A program made the translations under genes and the position numbers. The notes beneath the pieces were generated by a model. The model saw only the letters and a list, made by a program, of their open reading frames with translations, did not search any database and was not told the origin of the DNA. Shown here piece after piece: positions 25,665-34,075 of a stretch of 64,000 bases of DNA. Source of the stretch: Maribacter_C sp947494565 (GTDB taxonomy: Bacteria > Bacteroidota > Bacteroidia > Flavobacteriales > Flavobacteriaceae); the NCBI RefSeq assembly GCF_047345415.1, contig NZ_JBLFEP010000003.1, positions 558,001 through 622,000 on the forward strand, given 5' to 3'. Positions within the stretch are counted from its first letter, which is position 1, and each line of letters begins with the position of its first letter.

Positions 25665-26712
25665 GACCCGAATAGTTACCGTGGCGAAGGAACTCCCTGA
25701 ATACTGTCGCAGCACGGAAGAGATTATTCCATTTGTTGACCTTTGGTTAGCCAATGAAGATGACCGTTTTAGACGAAAAGTAGTCAAGATTTTTGAAGGT
25801 GCGGCCGTAGACAAACGATATGGTATTATGAGTATTGAAGAGGTCTTCACACATACTTCTTTCGAGGATAAGAATGCCATCTATGTTCGTGAAGTCAAAA
25901 AATTAGGCGAAGCCGTATTGCGGAAAGCGCTACAACAAAGCGAATGGGAGGCGAGTTCCCTAGATTATATTATTACGGTAAGCTGTACCGGTATAATGAT
26001 TCCTTCGCTAGATGCCTATTTGATCAATGCCTTGGATTTGCGTAAGGATGTGGTGCGGCTTCCTGTAACTGAGATGGGGTGTGCCGCTGGGGTTTCAGGG
26101 TTGATATACGCCCATAATTTTTTAAAATCGAACCCCGATAAACGAATAGCTTTAGTAGCAGTCGAGAGTCCAACGGCCACATTTCAATTGGAAGACCATT
26201 CCATGGCCAATATGATTAGCGCGGCCATCTTTGGCGACGGAGCAGCTTGCGTCTTACTTTCGTCGGAAGCAAATGCAAAAGGACCTCGAATAGTGGGTGA
26301 GGAGATGTACCATTTTAAAGATGCTACCCATCTCATGGGATTCGATTTGACCAATCATGGACTGCGCATGATACTAGACCCCTCGGTACCCGAAACGATT
26401 GCTTTTCATTTCCCCGGGATCATTCACCCTTTTTTAAAGGACAACGGCAGTTCAATTGAAGCAGTAGATCATCTTATATTTCATCCTGGCGGGCGTAAAA
26501 TTGTTCAGACAGTTGAAGAATTGTTCGGTAAATTAGGAAAAAATATAGATGATACCCGTGAGGTATTGCGAGCGTATGGCAATATGAGCAGTGCTACCGT
26601 ATTATATGTTTTAGAGCGTTTCATGAAAAAAGGTATTCCAGAAGGGGAGCAGGGCCTGCTTTTAAGCTTTGGTCCTGGGTTTTCGGCGCAACGCGTTTTA
26701 TTAGAATGGTAA
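25657..26712 (+). CDS. Type III polyketide synthase (chalcone-synthase-like)
   Basis: The ATG at 25657 (eight-base overlap with the previous gene) gives 351 residues; an ATG at 25591 would add 22 residues that do not resemble the family. The catalytic triad is visible: Cys142 (TEMGCAAGVSGL), His276 (FHPGGRK) and Asn309 (YGNMSSAT). The GFGP-type loop at the end reads SFGPGFSAQ. Such enzymes extend an acyl starter with malonyl-CoA and cyclise it to resorcinols or pyrones. With dedicated dehydratase, reductase, ketosynthase and ACP genes behind it, a long or branched acyl starter is likely. Confidence 0.93.
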   Translation: MNETRIVTVAKELPEYCRSTEEIIPFVDLWLANEDDRFRRKVVKIFEGAAVDKRYGIMSIEEVFTHTSFEDKNAIYVREVKKLGEAVLRKALQQSEWEASSLDYIITVSCTGIMIPSLDAYLINALDLRKDVVRLPVTEMGCAAGVSGLIYAHNFLKSNPDKRIALVAVESPTATFQLEDHSMANMISAAIFGDGAACVLLSSEANAKGPRIVGEEMYHFKDATHLMGFDLTNHGLRMILDPSVPETIAFHFPGIIHPFLKDNGSSIEAVDHLIFHPGGRKIVQTVEELFGKLGKNIDDTREVLRAYGNMSSATVLYVLERFMKKGIPEGEQGLLLSFGPGFSAQRVLLEW

Positions 26713-26741
26713 CTACGAACGGGGAAGAATAAATTTAAGGA

Positions 26742-27524
26742 ATGACTGAAAAAAAAGAATGGGCCTTAATTCTTGGAGGAAGTAGTGGGTTGGGTTTGGC
26801 AACAGCTAAGAAACTGGCCTCTCATGGGTATCAAATTATCGTCGTCCATCGAGACCGACGTTCCGATATGCCAGTGATAAATGCGGAATTTGAGGAAATC
26901 ACCTCGAAAGGGGCTATCCTAAAATGCTTCAATATTGATGCCGGTAATGCAGAAAAAAGAACGCTTTTTTTAGAAGAGATTCAGGGGTTAATGGATCAAA
27001 ACAAAATCAAGGTTCTGGTACATAGTATTGCCAAGGGAAGTTTAAAACCCATGCAATCAGAATCGGAAGCCACATTGAATCACCAAGACTTTCAAATCAC
27101 CCTGAACGCCATGGCCTTGAGCCTATATGATTGGGTAAAACAGCTGCATACTATGAATTTATTCGCTCCCGATACCAGAATCATATCCTTTACCAGCGAA
27201 GGCAATACCAAGGCCTGGCCTGGTTATGCCGCCGTTTCCGCAGCCAAGGTGACGCTTGAGGCATTGTCGCGAAATATCGCCTTGGAATTTGCACCTTATG
27301 GAATCAAAGCCAACTGCATACAGGCCGGAACGACCGTGACGAATGCCTTCACCATGATTCCCGGACATGAGGAATTACGGAAAAGTGCTTTGGTACGCAA
27401 TCCGAACGGACGCCTAACCACCCCTGAAGATGTGGCCAATGTAGTATACCTACTAACAACTGATGAAGCAAAATGGATTACCGGAACGATCATCACTGTG
27501 GATGGAGGTGAAAGTTTACGCTAA
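26742..27524 (+). CDS. Short-chain reductase with YX6K motif (enoyl-ACP-reductase-like)
   Basis: The 260-residue product has the cofactor motif GGSSGLGL at 12-19 and VLVHSIAKGS at 91-100. Tyr162 and Lys169 are six residues apart, the Y-X6-K spacing of FabI/FabL enoyl reductases, rather than Y-X3-K of ketoreductases. The end reads ITGTIITVDGG. I therefore read it as a FabL-like enoyl-ACP reductase, with the reservation that a ketoreductase is otherwise missing from the operon. It begins 30 bp after the synthase gene. Confidence 0.75.
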   Translation: MTEKKEWALILGGSSGLGLATAKKLASHGYQIIVVHRDRRSDMPVINAEFEEITSKGAILKCFNIDAGNAEKRTLFLEEIQGLMDQNKIKVLVHSIAKGSLKPMQSESEATLNHQDFQITLNAMALSLYDWVKQLHTMNLFAPDTRIISFTSEGNTKAWPGYAAVSAAKVTLEALSRNIALEFAPYGIKANCIQAGTTVTNAFTMIPGHEELRKSALVRNPNGRLTTPEDVANVVYLLTTDEAKWITGTIITVDGGESLR

Positions 27525-27563
27525 TTACAGATCGAAGATTGAATAAAAACAAAAGAAGACCTC

Positions 27564-28007
27564 ATGACAACCAATGAAATCATTGCAGCATTGCCTTATG
27601 ACAAACCTTTTCTGTTTGTCGATCATCTGTTGGAAGTGAATGCCGATGGCACCAAAGGAAAGTATACGTTTCGAGAGGATTTGGACTTTTTTCGAGGACA
27701 TTTTAAAGATTATGCCGTCACGCCAGGAGTACTATTGACCGAATGTTGTGCACAGATCGGACTGGTATGTTTGGGAATTTTTTTGTTGGACGGCAAGGCC
27801 TCTGCACAGACGAAAATCGCCTTGACGAGTACGGCAATGGAATACTACCTTCCGGTAGTTCCGAACGAACAGGTAACCGTCACATCCGAAAAGGAGTACT
27901 TTCGTTTTCATAAACTAAAGTGTAAAGTGAAGATGCATAATTCAGAAGGTGAATTGATCTGTAAGGGGGTGATTTCAGGAATGTTTAAAAATGAAGGAAA
28001 TGCCTAG
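27564..28007 (+). CDS. 3-hydroxyacyl-ACP dehydratase, FabZ-like hotdog
   Basis: The 147-residue product has the single-hotdog FabZ pattern: PYDKPFLFVDHLLEV, then the catalytic His46 (FFRGHFKDY) and Glu60 (PGVLLTECCAQIG), 14 residues apart as in FabZ. The chain-length tunnel residues differ from housekeeping FabZ (ECCAQ for EALAQ). It dehydrates 3-hydroxyacyl-ACP to enoyl-ACP, in front of the YX6K reductase. Its 3' end overlaps the ketosynthase gene by 8-17 bases. Confidence 0.85.
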   Translation: MTTNEIIAALPYDKPFLFVDHLLEVNADGTKGKYTFREDLDFFRGHFKDYAVTPGVLLTECCAQIGLVCLGIFLLDGKASAQTKIALTSTAMEYYLPVVPNEQVTVTSEKEYFRFHKLKCKVKMHNSEGELICKGVISGMFKNEGNA

Positions 28008-29274
28008 ACGCGTGGTCATCACTGGCTTAGGGGTATGTGCCCCGAATGGAATTGGACTCCATGATTTCACCGAAGGCCTTAAAGACGGTAAAAGTGGCAT
28101 CCGCTTTCAACCGCAATTACAAGACCTTGGTTTCGGCTGTCAGATCGCTGCGGAGCCTCTTGTTCCCGATAATCTGGCGAACAACTATTTTACTCCATTA
28201 CAGCTAAGGGGGTTAAATGCAAGTGGTATTGTTTATGGAGTCATTGCAGGTACCGATGCGTGGAAGGATGCGGGACTCAAAATGGACCGATCGACAGGTC
28301 CTGATTGGGATACCGGTATCATTTTCGGAACGGGCATTCTTGGGGTGGATAAATTTCGTGAGTCCATTCATTTGGTAGACGACCATAAGGTCAGGCGTTT
28401 GGGAAGTACTACCGTGCTGCAGACCATGGCCAGTGGTATCAGTGCCTATTTGGGTGGTATTTTAGGATGCGGAAATCAGGTTACTACCAATTCTTCCGCT
28501 TGTACAACAGGTACGGAAGGGATTCTAATGGCTTACGATCGTATTCAATCAGGCAAGGCAAAACGCATGCTTGTGGGGAGTTGCAGTGATAGTGGGCCCT
28601 ATGTCTGGGGTGGATTCGATGCCATGCGCATACTTCCACGACAATACAATGAACGTCCTACAAAGGGCAGTAGACCCATGAGTGCAACGGCAGCCGGTTT
28701 TGTTCCGGGTAGTGGAGCAGGGGCCTTGGTATTGGAATCCTTGGAGAGTGCCCAACAGCGCAATGCAACGATTTACGCAGAGGTTTTAGGAGGTTCGGTA
28801 AACAGTGGTGGGCAACGTGGAGAAGGTTCAATGACCGCACCCAATAGTGAGGCGGTCATACGCTGCATCGAGGAAGCCGTACGGAATTCCGGAGTCGAAA
28901 AAACGGAAATCGACCTGATCAATGGGCATTTGACGGCCACGTCAAAAGACACCCTAGAGCTTAAGAATTGGAGTAGGGCCCTGGAACGGTCCGGAACTGA
29001 TTTTCCGTATGTCAATTCGTTCAAAGGGCTTGTTGGGCATTGCTTGGCTGCGGCAGGAAGCATCGAATGCGTTGGTGCGGTGCTACAATTCAAGGAGAAC
29101 GTGATTTTTGGCAACGTGAATTGTGAAGACCTCAATCAAGAGATAGAAGCACATGTTTCATCATCTAGAATACCCAGAAAAACGGAAAGATATCGTCCAA
29201 AGATCATCGCAAAGGCAAGTTTTGGTTTTGGGGATGTTAATGCTTGTGTTATTTTTAGTGCCTTTAACGACTGA
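27991..29274 (+). CDS. Beta-ketoacyl-ACP synthase, divergent KAS II type
   Basis: The 427 residues start at 27991 (ATG at 28000 is equally possible). The thiolase-fold motifs are RRVVITGLGV, the nucleophile Cys171 (NSSACTTGTEG), His313 in NGHLTATSKDT, and His350 with Lys345 (FKGLVGHCLAAAGS). The Cys-His-His triad is intact, but the first His loop reads GHLTAT where FabF has AHGTGT. There is no partner chain-length factor. It likely performs the condensations that build the starter acyl chain on the dedicated ACP next to it. Confidence 0.87.
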   Translation: MKEMPRRVVITGLGVCAPNGIGLHDFTEGLKDGKSGIRFQPQLQDLGFGCQIAAEPLVPDNLANNYFTPLQLRGLNASGIVYGVIAGTDAWKDAGLKMDRSTGPDWDTGIIFGTGILGVDKFRESIHLVDDHKVRRLGSTTVLQTMASGISAYLGGILGCGNQVTTNSSACTTGTEGILMAYDRIQSGKAKRMLVGSCSDSGPYVWGGFDAMRILPRQYNERPTKGSRPMSATAAGFVPGSGAGALVLESLESAQQRNATIYAEVLGGSVNSGGQRGEGSMTAPNSEAVIRCIEEAVRNSGVEKTEIDLINGHLTATSKDTLELKNWSRALERSGTDFPYVNSFKGLVGHCLAAAGSIECVGAVLQFKENVIFGNVNCEDLNQEIEAHVSSSRIPRKTERYRPKIIAKASFGFGDVNACVIFSAFND

Positions 29275-29297
29275 TAGTTGAATTAAGTAAATGAAAA

Positions 29298-29564
29298 ATG
29301 GAACTGCTAATGGATGAATCGCGCTATGAAAAACTCAAGGAGATTATCAAAATCTACCTTCCCGAAGATGTATCCGTAGATGCGATTTCTTCGGAAAGTC
29401 ATTTTATCAATGAGCTAAATATTAATTCTGCCAATTTGGTGGACATCGTGCTCGACGTGGAAGATGCCTTTGACATCATCTTGGAAAACGAGGATATGGA
29501 CCAAATGCAGACCGTTTCGGATGCACTTCAGATTATTGAGACTAAAATTTCCGATAAAGCTTAG
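29298..29564 (+). CDS. Dedicated acyl carrier protein (atypical attachment motif)
   Basis: The 88-residue acidic product has a four-helix ACP pattern. Ser44 (NINSANLVDIVLDVEDAF region) aligns with the phosphopantetheine-carrying Ser; the usual DSL is changed to NSA, which is rare. The helix-II acidic face that partners use is kept (VEDAFDI). It lies 23 bp after the ketosynthase gene. It would carry the growing chain for the KS, dehydratase and reductase of this operon. The start could also be the ATG at 29310 (MDESRY). Confidence 0.82.
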   Translation: MELLMDESRYEKLKEIIKIYLPEDVSVDAISSESHFINELNINSANLVDIVLDVEDAFDIILENEDMDQMQTVSDALQIIETKISDKA

Positions 29565-29687
29565 AACCGTAAATCATTAAAGATAGACGAAGGGCCAAGC
29601 ACAAATGGTGTTTAAAAAGAATGTCAGCTGCGGTTATATGAAGCGCAGGCCTTATCGATTATGAATTGTATAAAACAAAAAAGAATC

Positions 29688-30116
29688 ATGTCTGAATTCT
29701 TCCAGTGGGCTAAAGTAAAACTGAAAATTGACCAAAAGCTGCTTTTAACGTATTGTCTGGTGTATTTTTCATGGGGATTAACCATGAACTGGATAGGAGC
29801 CGAGTTTGAAATCGCCCGTTTCACCTATTGGTGGCAAGTGATTACCTGTTATATCTTGTATATGGTACCTATATCACTCCTGTTGCGTAACCTACCTTTT
29901 CATGTGCAATATGCATACGGACTTATCGCAATGTGCCTATTGGAATTTGGTGGATATGCACTGCAAACATCGTATGCCTATCCCGATAATTTGTTGGATC
30001 GGTTGTTCGGTGAACGTAACTTCGCGCTGTCTATGGCGCTATTCTTTGCACTTTATTTTCCATTGGGCAACTGGGGTGTCCAAAAAATTTACAGCGCGGT
30101 TTTTTCAAAAAACTAG
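29688..30116 (+). CDS. Small integral membrane protein at the end of the lipid operon
   Basis: The ATG at 29688 (MSEFFQW) is preferred to 29661. The ~142 residues contain about four membrane segments (LLLTYCLVYFSWGL, VITCYILYMVPISLLL, YGLIAMCLLEFGGYAL, ALSMALFFALYFPLG), with Trp- and Tyr-rich borders. No family was recognised. It lies 123 bp after the ACP gene on the same strand, so it may be the last operon gene and could move or modify the lipid product. Its stop codon interlocks with the stop of terC on the other strand. Confidence 0.6.
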   Translation: MSEFFQWAKVKLKIDQKLLLTYCLVYFSWGLTMNWIGAEFEIARFTYWWQVITCYILYMVPISLLLRNLPFHVQYAYGLIAMCLLEFGGYALQTSYAYPDNLLDRLFGERNFALSMALFFALYFPLGNWGVQKIYSAVFSKN

Positions 30117-31063
30117 GCATCCGTTTTTGAGGTCTCCGGAATCGCCAGAGAAGCAATGATACCACCGACAAGTGCTACGGTTATGACCGTCAATGATACC
30201 CATTCAGGCAGATGTAGTTGATGGGAAAGCAACATTTTCAAACCCACGAACGCCAAAATGACCACAAGGCTATAGTTGATAAAACGAAACTTCTCCAACA
30301 TTCTTGAAATCAGGAAGTACATGGACCGGAGTCCCATAATCGCCAGAATATTTGAACTGAACACCAAAAATGGGTCGGCTGTAATGGCCAAGATAGCGGG
30401 AATACTATCTAAGGCAAAGAGAATATCGGTAAGCTCAATTACAATAAGCGCAACGAATAGGGGTGTTGCCGCCTTAATTCCCATGCGTTTCACGAAAAAT
30501 TCATCGCCTTGAATGGTTCCTGTAATCGGATAGATTTTCTTTAGTTGTCTGAAAACAAACGATTTTTTAGGGTCAAATTCCTCATCTTCACCTTTTAACA
30601 TTTTGAAAGCAGTGTACAGGAGGAACACTCCAAAGACATAGATGATCCATTCGAATCGGGTAATCAAGGCCACTCCGAATAGAATCATCAAAGCCCTAAA
30701 GACAATAGCACCCAAGATACCCCAGAACAACACACGATGTTGATAGATTGGAGGAATTTTAAAGGAGGAAAAGATAACAGCGATCACAAAAATGTTATCT
30801 ACGCTAAGCGAAAGCTCGATTAAATATCCGGTGACATATTTTAGAACTGCATTACTAGGACTAAGGCCAGTGGGATTATCGACTAGTCCAGAAGAAAAGA
30901 GCCAATAAATGACCCCGCTAAAGCTTAAGGCCACCGTCACCCAAATAGCGGTCCAGATGCTCGCCTCCTTTGTTTTGATCACATGATTCTCCTTGTTGAA
31001 AACACCAAGGTCTAATGCCAAGAACACCAAAATGAAAGCGATGAAAATAATCCAAACCCACAT
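30113..31063 (-). CDS. TerC-family integral membrane protein
   Basis: The 316-residue product has seven to nine membrane segments and TerC/Alx motifs: LALDLGVFN near the N-terminus, the intramembrane acidic SLSVDNIFVIAVIF, YQHRVLFWGILGA, and ELTDILFALDSIPAILAIT. Family members such as Alx handle manganese or protect exported metalloproteins. Only 72 bp separate its start from the stop of yceI, which leaves no room for the manganese riboswitch often seen in front of this family. Its stop overlaps the stop of the gene on the plus strand. Confidence 0.92.
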   Translation of the reverse strand: MWVWIIFIAFILVFLALDLGVFNKENHVIKTKEASIWTAIWVTVALSFSGVIYWLFSSGLVDNPTGLSPSNAVLKYVTGYLIELSLSVDNIFVIAVIFSSFKIPPIYQHRVLFWGILGAIVFRALMILFGVALITRFEWIIYVFGVFLLYTAFKMLKGEDEEFDPKKSFVFRQLKKIYPITGTIQGDEFFVKRMGIKAATPLFVALIVIELTDILFALDSIPAILAITADPFLVFSSNILAIMGLRSMYFLISRMLEKFRFINYSLVVILAFVGLKMLLSHQLHLPEWVSLTVITVALVGGIIASLAIPETSKTDA

Positions 31064-31135
31064 ATCGCAAAAAATTTGGCGCGAAGTTACGTATCATTTC
31101 CCTAAAGAAATCTTCACAACTGGCTTTTTTGGGGC

Positions 31136-31648
31136 CTATTTGAGTTGGAAAGACATTTTTATGACGACCTTATTGGCTTCACGACCTTTCTTGATCACAG
31201 TGATACCAAAATCTGAAGAAAAAATAGTTGTGGTTCCAATAATTCGATCCCCCTCCTTAGTAAAAAGAATAGTAATGGTTTTTTCGATTTCCTTAATGGT
31301 CAATTGTCCCTCAACCTGAAATTTATCAAGGGTTCCAGTTACGGAGCTACTTTTAAACCTCATAGTAGGGTAGGTGTCGACATCAAAATATTTTCCACCT
31401 TTGAGCGACCAATTCCGAAGAAAATTTCCTGAATCCAAGGTTTCGGTTTTTACGGAGCCCTCGAACTTCGAATTCGTAATGTCACTCGTGTCTATTCGAG
31501 AAGTGGAGTTGAACCCATCCAAACTTCCGTCGACTTTTTTCGAAACAAACGTAAAAGAAATTTTCGCACCGGTTAAGACGCCTTGGTTCTGTCCGAATGC
31601 AACGGACCAAGAGTAGCATAGGAATAGAATGAGTATCAATTTTTTCAT
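31136..31648 (-). CDS. YceI-family periplasmic lipid-binding protein
   Basis: The ATG at 31648 was chosen because it opens a signal peptide (MKKLILIL...AFGQ). The mature ~150 residues have YceI features: AKISFTFVSKKVDGSLDGF, a middle VKTETLDSGN, YPTMRFKSSSVTGTLDKFQVEGQLTI, and FGITVIKKGREANKVVIKMSF at the end. YceI proteins form a lipocalin-like barrel that binds polyprenyl lipids. The mature part has no cysteine. It lies directly upstream of terC on the same strand and is probably co-transcribed with it. Confidence 0.88.
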   Translation of the reverse strand: MKKLILILFLCYSWSVAFGQNQGVLTGAKISFTFVSKKVDGSLDGFNSTSRIDTSDITNSKFEGSVKTETLDSGNFLRNWSLKGGKYFDVDTYPTMRFKSSSVTGTLDKFQVEGQLTIKEIEKTITILFTKEGDRIIGTTTIFSSDFGITVIKKGREANKVVIKMSFQLK

Positions 31649-31967
31649 AACAGTGATTTTCAAAATAAAGTCGCAATTTATAATTTTAAAGAAGGAAATG
31701 TATCAACTGAGGCCTTTCCTTTATCCTTTTGACCCAAGAAACTACCTTGAGTACTAGATAGGCTTCAAAATGAATGCCAAAAATAATACGGATATAATCG
31801 ATCATTAAAACCGCAGTACCTCTTAAGATGGACCTATACAACAAGGAGATCGTTATCCTTTTGCCGATAAAAGTATCGTAAATATTGACGAAATGCCTTG
31901 AATTCATTGAAAATACCTTAACGCGTTTTTTTTTCATACCTTGTTAGGAGAACAATAGATGAAAATC

Positions 31968-32333
31968 ATGAAAACACTCAAAAACAGGGTTGGTTTTTGC
32001 ATTGTATTTTTCGCATTGACCCAGCTTTCGGCCCAAGAAAAAACCAAGTCGATCGTGTTGAAAAAAGACTTCGAAATTCAGAAGCATACAATAATGGAAC
32101 GTTTTGAACCCGGGTATGTAGTTTCTGCAACCGAACGGGCCGAAATGAAAAACAAACGCATCAAGAATGCGGAGTACACGTTAGGCGTACTAGATACCAT
32201 TGAGATTTCGAATAGAAAAAGGAAACAATTACTTCACGATTTGAAATACAATCCCCTTTCCGTTCGTTTGAACAAATTCATCGTCGATACCAAATTCGAG
32301 GATTCTGATATGGCCGATCAAGAAGAAAATTAA
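31968..32333 (+). CDS. Small exported protein of unknown function
   Basis: The 121-residue product from the ATG at 31968 (31959 is also possible) has a signal peptide (to LSAQ). The mature part is charged and mostly helical, with repeated Lys/Glu blocks (SIVLKKDFEIQKHTIMERF, ATERAEMKNKRIKNAEY, NRKRKQLLHDLKYNP). No family was recognised. It is convergent with the hibernation factor gene with a 6-bp gap. Confidence 0.6.
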   Translation: MKTLKNRVGFCIVFFALTQLSAQEKTKSIVLKKDFEIQKHTIMERFEPGYVVSATERAEMKNKRIKNAEYTLGVLDTIEISNRKRKQLLHDLKYNPLSVRLNKFIVDTKFEDSDMADQEEN

Positions 32334-32339
32334 TTCACC

Positions 32340-32642
32340 TCAATAGGCTTTCATTTTGGCCTTTCTTTTAACCAGTTGACGTTCAAGGTCAGATACGGCC
32401 TCAGCAATAGACGCTTCGAATGAGGCATTACTTGCTTCTGCAAAAAGTCGAGGCCCCGGCGTACTTAATCGCATATTACAAATCATTCCAGTGTCCGGTT
32501 CGCTAGTGTTTTCTTTTTTGAAGAAGACATCCGCACGAATGACAAAATGGTATTTATTCAATAGCTTGTCCAGCTTCTCAGCAGCCAAAATTTCAAGACG
32601 ATTACTGGCTTTTACACCGTGATATTCAAAGTTGATATTCAT
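32340..32642 (-). CDS. hpf: Ribosome hibernation-promoting factor, short form
   Basis: The 100-residue product has the beta-alpha-beta-beta-beta-alpha pattern of HPF/YfiA: MNINFEYHGVKASNRLEILAAEKLDKL, RADVFFKKEN, MICNMRLSTPGPRLFAEASN, and the basic helix DLERQLVKRKAKM. It binds the 30S decoding centre in stationary phase. The C-terminal dimerisation domain of long HPF is absent, so it is the short type. Confidence 0.92.
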   Translation of the reverse strand: MNINFEYHGVKASNRLEILAAEKLDKLLNKYHFVIRADVFFKKENTSEPDTGMICNMRLSTPGPRLFAEASNASFEASIAEAVSDLERQLVKRKAKMKAY

Positions 32643-32835
32643 ACAGGGGTATGTTAGATTTTAAGTTAAGGAGCATATTACTCAAACGCAAATCGGAGTA
32701 TCTAAATGGTTAAAAAATAAATAATATATTGTTAAAGTCTGATTTTCTGAGTATTACAATAATCTTGATGTTCTTTTTTTTCGTAACTTAAGGTACCTAT
32801 TTGTCGCGAAATGTACAACCTAAAAGCCCAATTCC

Positions 32836-33156
32836 ATGAAATCAGATTTAAAAGAACTTAATCAAAGCTCTTTGGTGATGCGTTTAGAGCGCAACCAAAC
32901 GGACCTTCTCAAAATGAAATCAGCATTAAGCTCCTACACATGCGAGCCACGTACTCCAAGTCTTTTCGAACGCTGCGAGACGCTGAAATATAAACTTGAA
33001 AGATTGAGCAATGCCCACGAAGAGATTCTACAATCGCTTAAGGGGCATAAAATCAGTCTTAGCAATTATATGGATCGGGCCAAACAACAGTTTCAAGAGT
33101 TCAGTTTGATTCAAAAGGGAGTCGAAGAGTACATCGTAGGGGCAAGAAACCACTAA
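32836..33156 (+). CDS. Small coiled-coil protein of unknown function
   Basis: The 106-residue product has no signal peptide or membrane segment. Heptad-like helices (SLVMRLERNQTDLLKMKSAL, LFERCETLKYKLERLSNAHEEIL, AKQQFQEFSLIQKGVEEY) suggest a short coiled-coil bundle. No family was recognised. It stands alone between hpf (divergent) and the EamA transporter. Confidence 0.55.
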   Translation: MKSDLKELNQSSLVMRLERNQTDLLKMKSALSSYTCEPRTPSLFERCETLKYKLERLSNAHEEILQSLKGHKISLSNYMDRAKQQFQEFSLIQKGVEEYIVGARNH

Positions 33157-33196
33157 GACTGAATATAAATCTACCTGGAGTAGTATAATCCTTCCG

Positions 33197-33204
33197 TATA
33201 TTTG
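33197..33204 (+). promoter_or_regulatory. -7 box of the EamA transporter gene
   Basis: TATATTTG fits TAnnTTTG and lies 24 bp before the ATG at 33229. It overlaps an in-frame TTG at 33202, which argues that this TTG is promoter and not start codon. Confidence 0.45.
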
Positions 33205-33228
33205 CCCGATGTTAAACTGTTTCCGGGC

Positions 33229-34074
33229 ATGCACTTGAAAAGGGCCATACTGTTTATGGTTCTTAGTACTATAGCCTTTACCGGTATGAATGGGCTATTG
33301 AAGTACCTCACACAGTATAGTGGCTACCAACTTGTTTTCTTCCGTTCGCTCGGCTCTCTTTTTTTTACTTTCGGTTTCTTGATTTCCAAGGGGATTCCCA
33401 TTTTAGGTACAAATCGAAAATTACTGCTACTCAGAGGTGTACTTGGTTCTACTTCAATGCTTCTATTTTTTATTGCCGTTCACTATATGCCCATTGGTTC
33501 TGCCGTGGCCCTGCGCTATATTGCCCCAATTTTCGCTGCCGTTTTTGCTATTTTGTTCTTAAGGGAAAAAGTAAGGCCCATTCAATGGATCTTTTTCGTA
33601 GTCGCCTTTGTGGGCGTTTTGGTCCTTAAGGGTTTCGATGATGCCATTTCCCCTATTGGATTGATTTTAGTATTGTCAGCCTCGGTTCTTAGTGGTCTGG
33701 TCTACATCGTCATCCGAAAAATAGGATTGAGCGAACATCCGGTCGTCATTGTCAATTATTTCATGTGTATCGCGACCATTGTTGGTGGTATAGGAGCCAT
33801 TTTCACTTGGGTCACGCCCAAAGCGACCGATTTCGTCCTGCTCTTTAGCCTCGGTATCTTTGGTTATTACGGACAAATTTTCATGACCAAGGCCTTTCAA
33901 ATGGGGGAGACCAACGTAATTGCGCCTATTAAGTATGTAGAAGTTGTCTTCGCTATCATCGTAGGGGTTGGTTTTTTGGGAGAGACCTATTCCGTTTGGA
34001 GCTTTGTTGGAATTGCGCTGATCATATCAGGTCTGTTACTGAATCTATGGTACAAAGGCAAGTACGCTAGTTGA
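33229..34074 (+). CDS. DMT-superfamily transporter, EamA type
   Basis: The 281-residue product has ten membrane segments in two EamA repeats (first: LKRAILFMVLSTIAFTGMN with FFRSLGSLFFTF and PIGSAVALRYIAPIFAAVFAILFLREK; second: GLILVLSASVLSGLVYIVIRK with GLALIISGLLL-like ends). It would export or import small metabolites such as amino acids or riboflavin; the substrate is not readable. The ATG at 33229 is preferred to the TTG at 33202. It is convergent with the Bcr/CflA gene with a one-base gap. Confidence 0.85.
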   Translation: MHLKRAILFMVLSTIAFTGMNGLLKYLTQYSGYQLVFFRSLGSLFFTFGFLISKGIPILGTNRKLLLLRGVLGSTSMLLFFIAVHYMPIGSAVALRYIAPIFAAVFAILFLREKVRPIQWIFFVVAFVGVLVLKGFDDAISPIGLILVLSASVLSGLVYIVIRKIGLSEHPVVIVNYFMCIATIVGGIGAIFTWVTPKATDFVLLFSLGIFGYYGQIFMTKAFQMGETNVIAPIKYVEVVFAIIVGVGFLGETYSVWSFVGIALIISGLLLNLWYKGKYAS

Positions 34075-34075
34075 A

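Noticed and set aside
31064..31135. Manganese (yybP-ykoY) riboswitch in front of terC
   Set aside because: Only 72 bp lie between the genes and no matching stem-loops were seen.
31686..31937. 83-codon minus-strand frame upstream of yceI
   Set aside because: Basic and apolar residues are mixed without a clear signal, family match or promoter. It could be real but I cannot support it.
33202..33228. TTG start of the EamA transporter
   Set aside because: The TTG lies inside a TATATTTG promoter box; the ATG at 33229 begins the first membrane helix.
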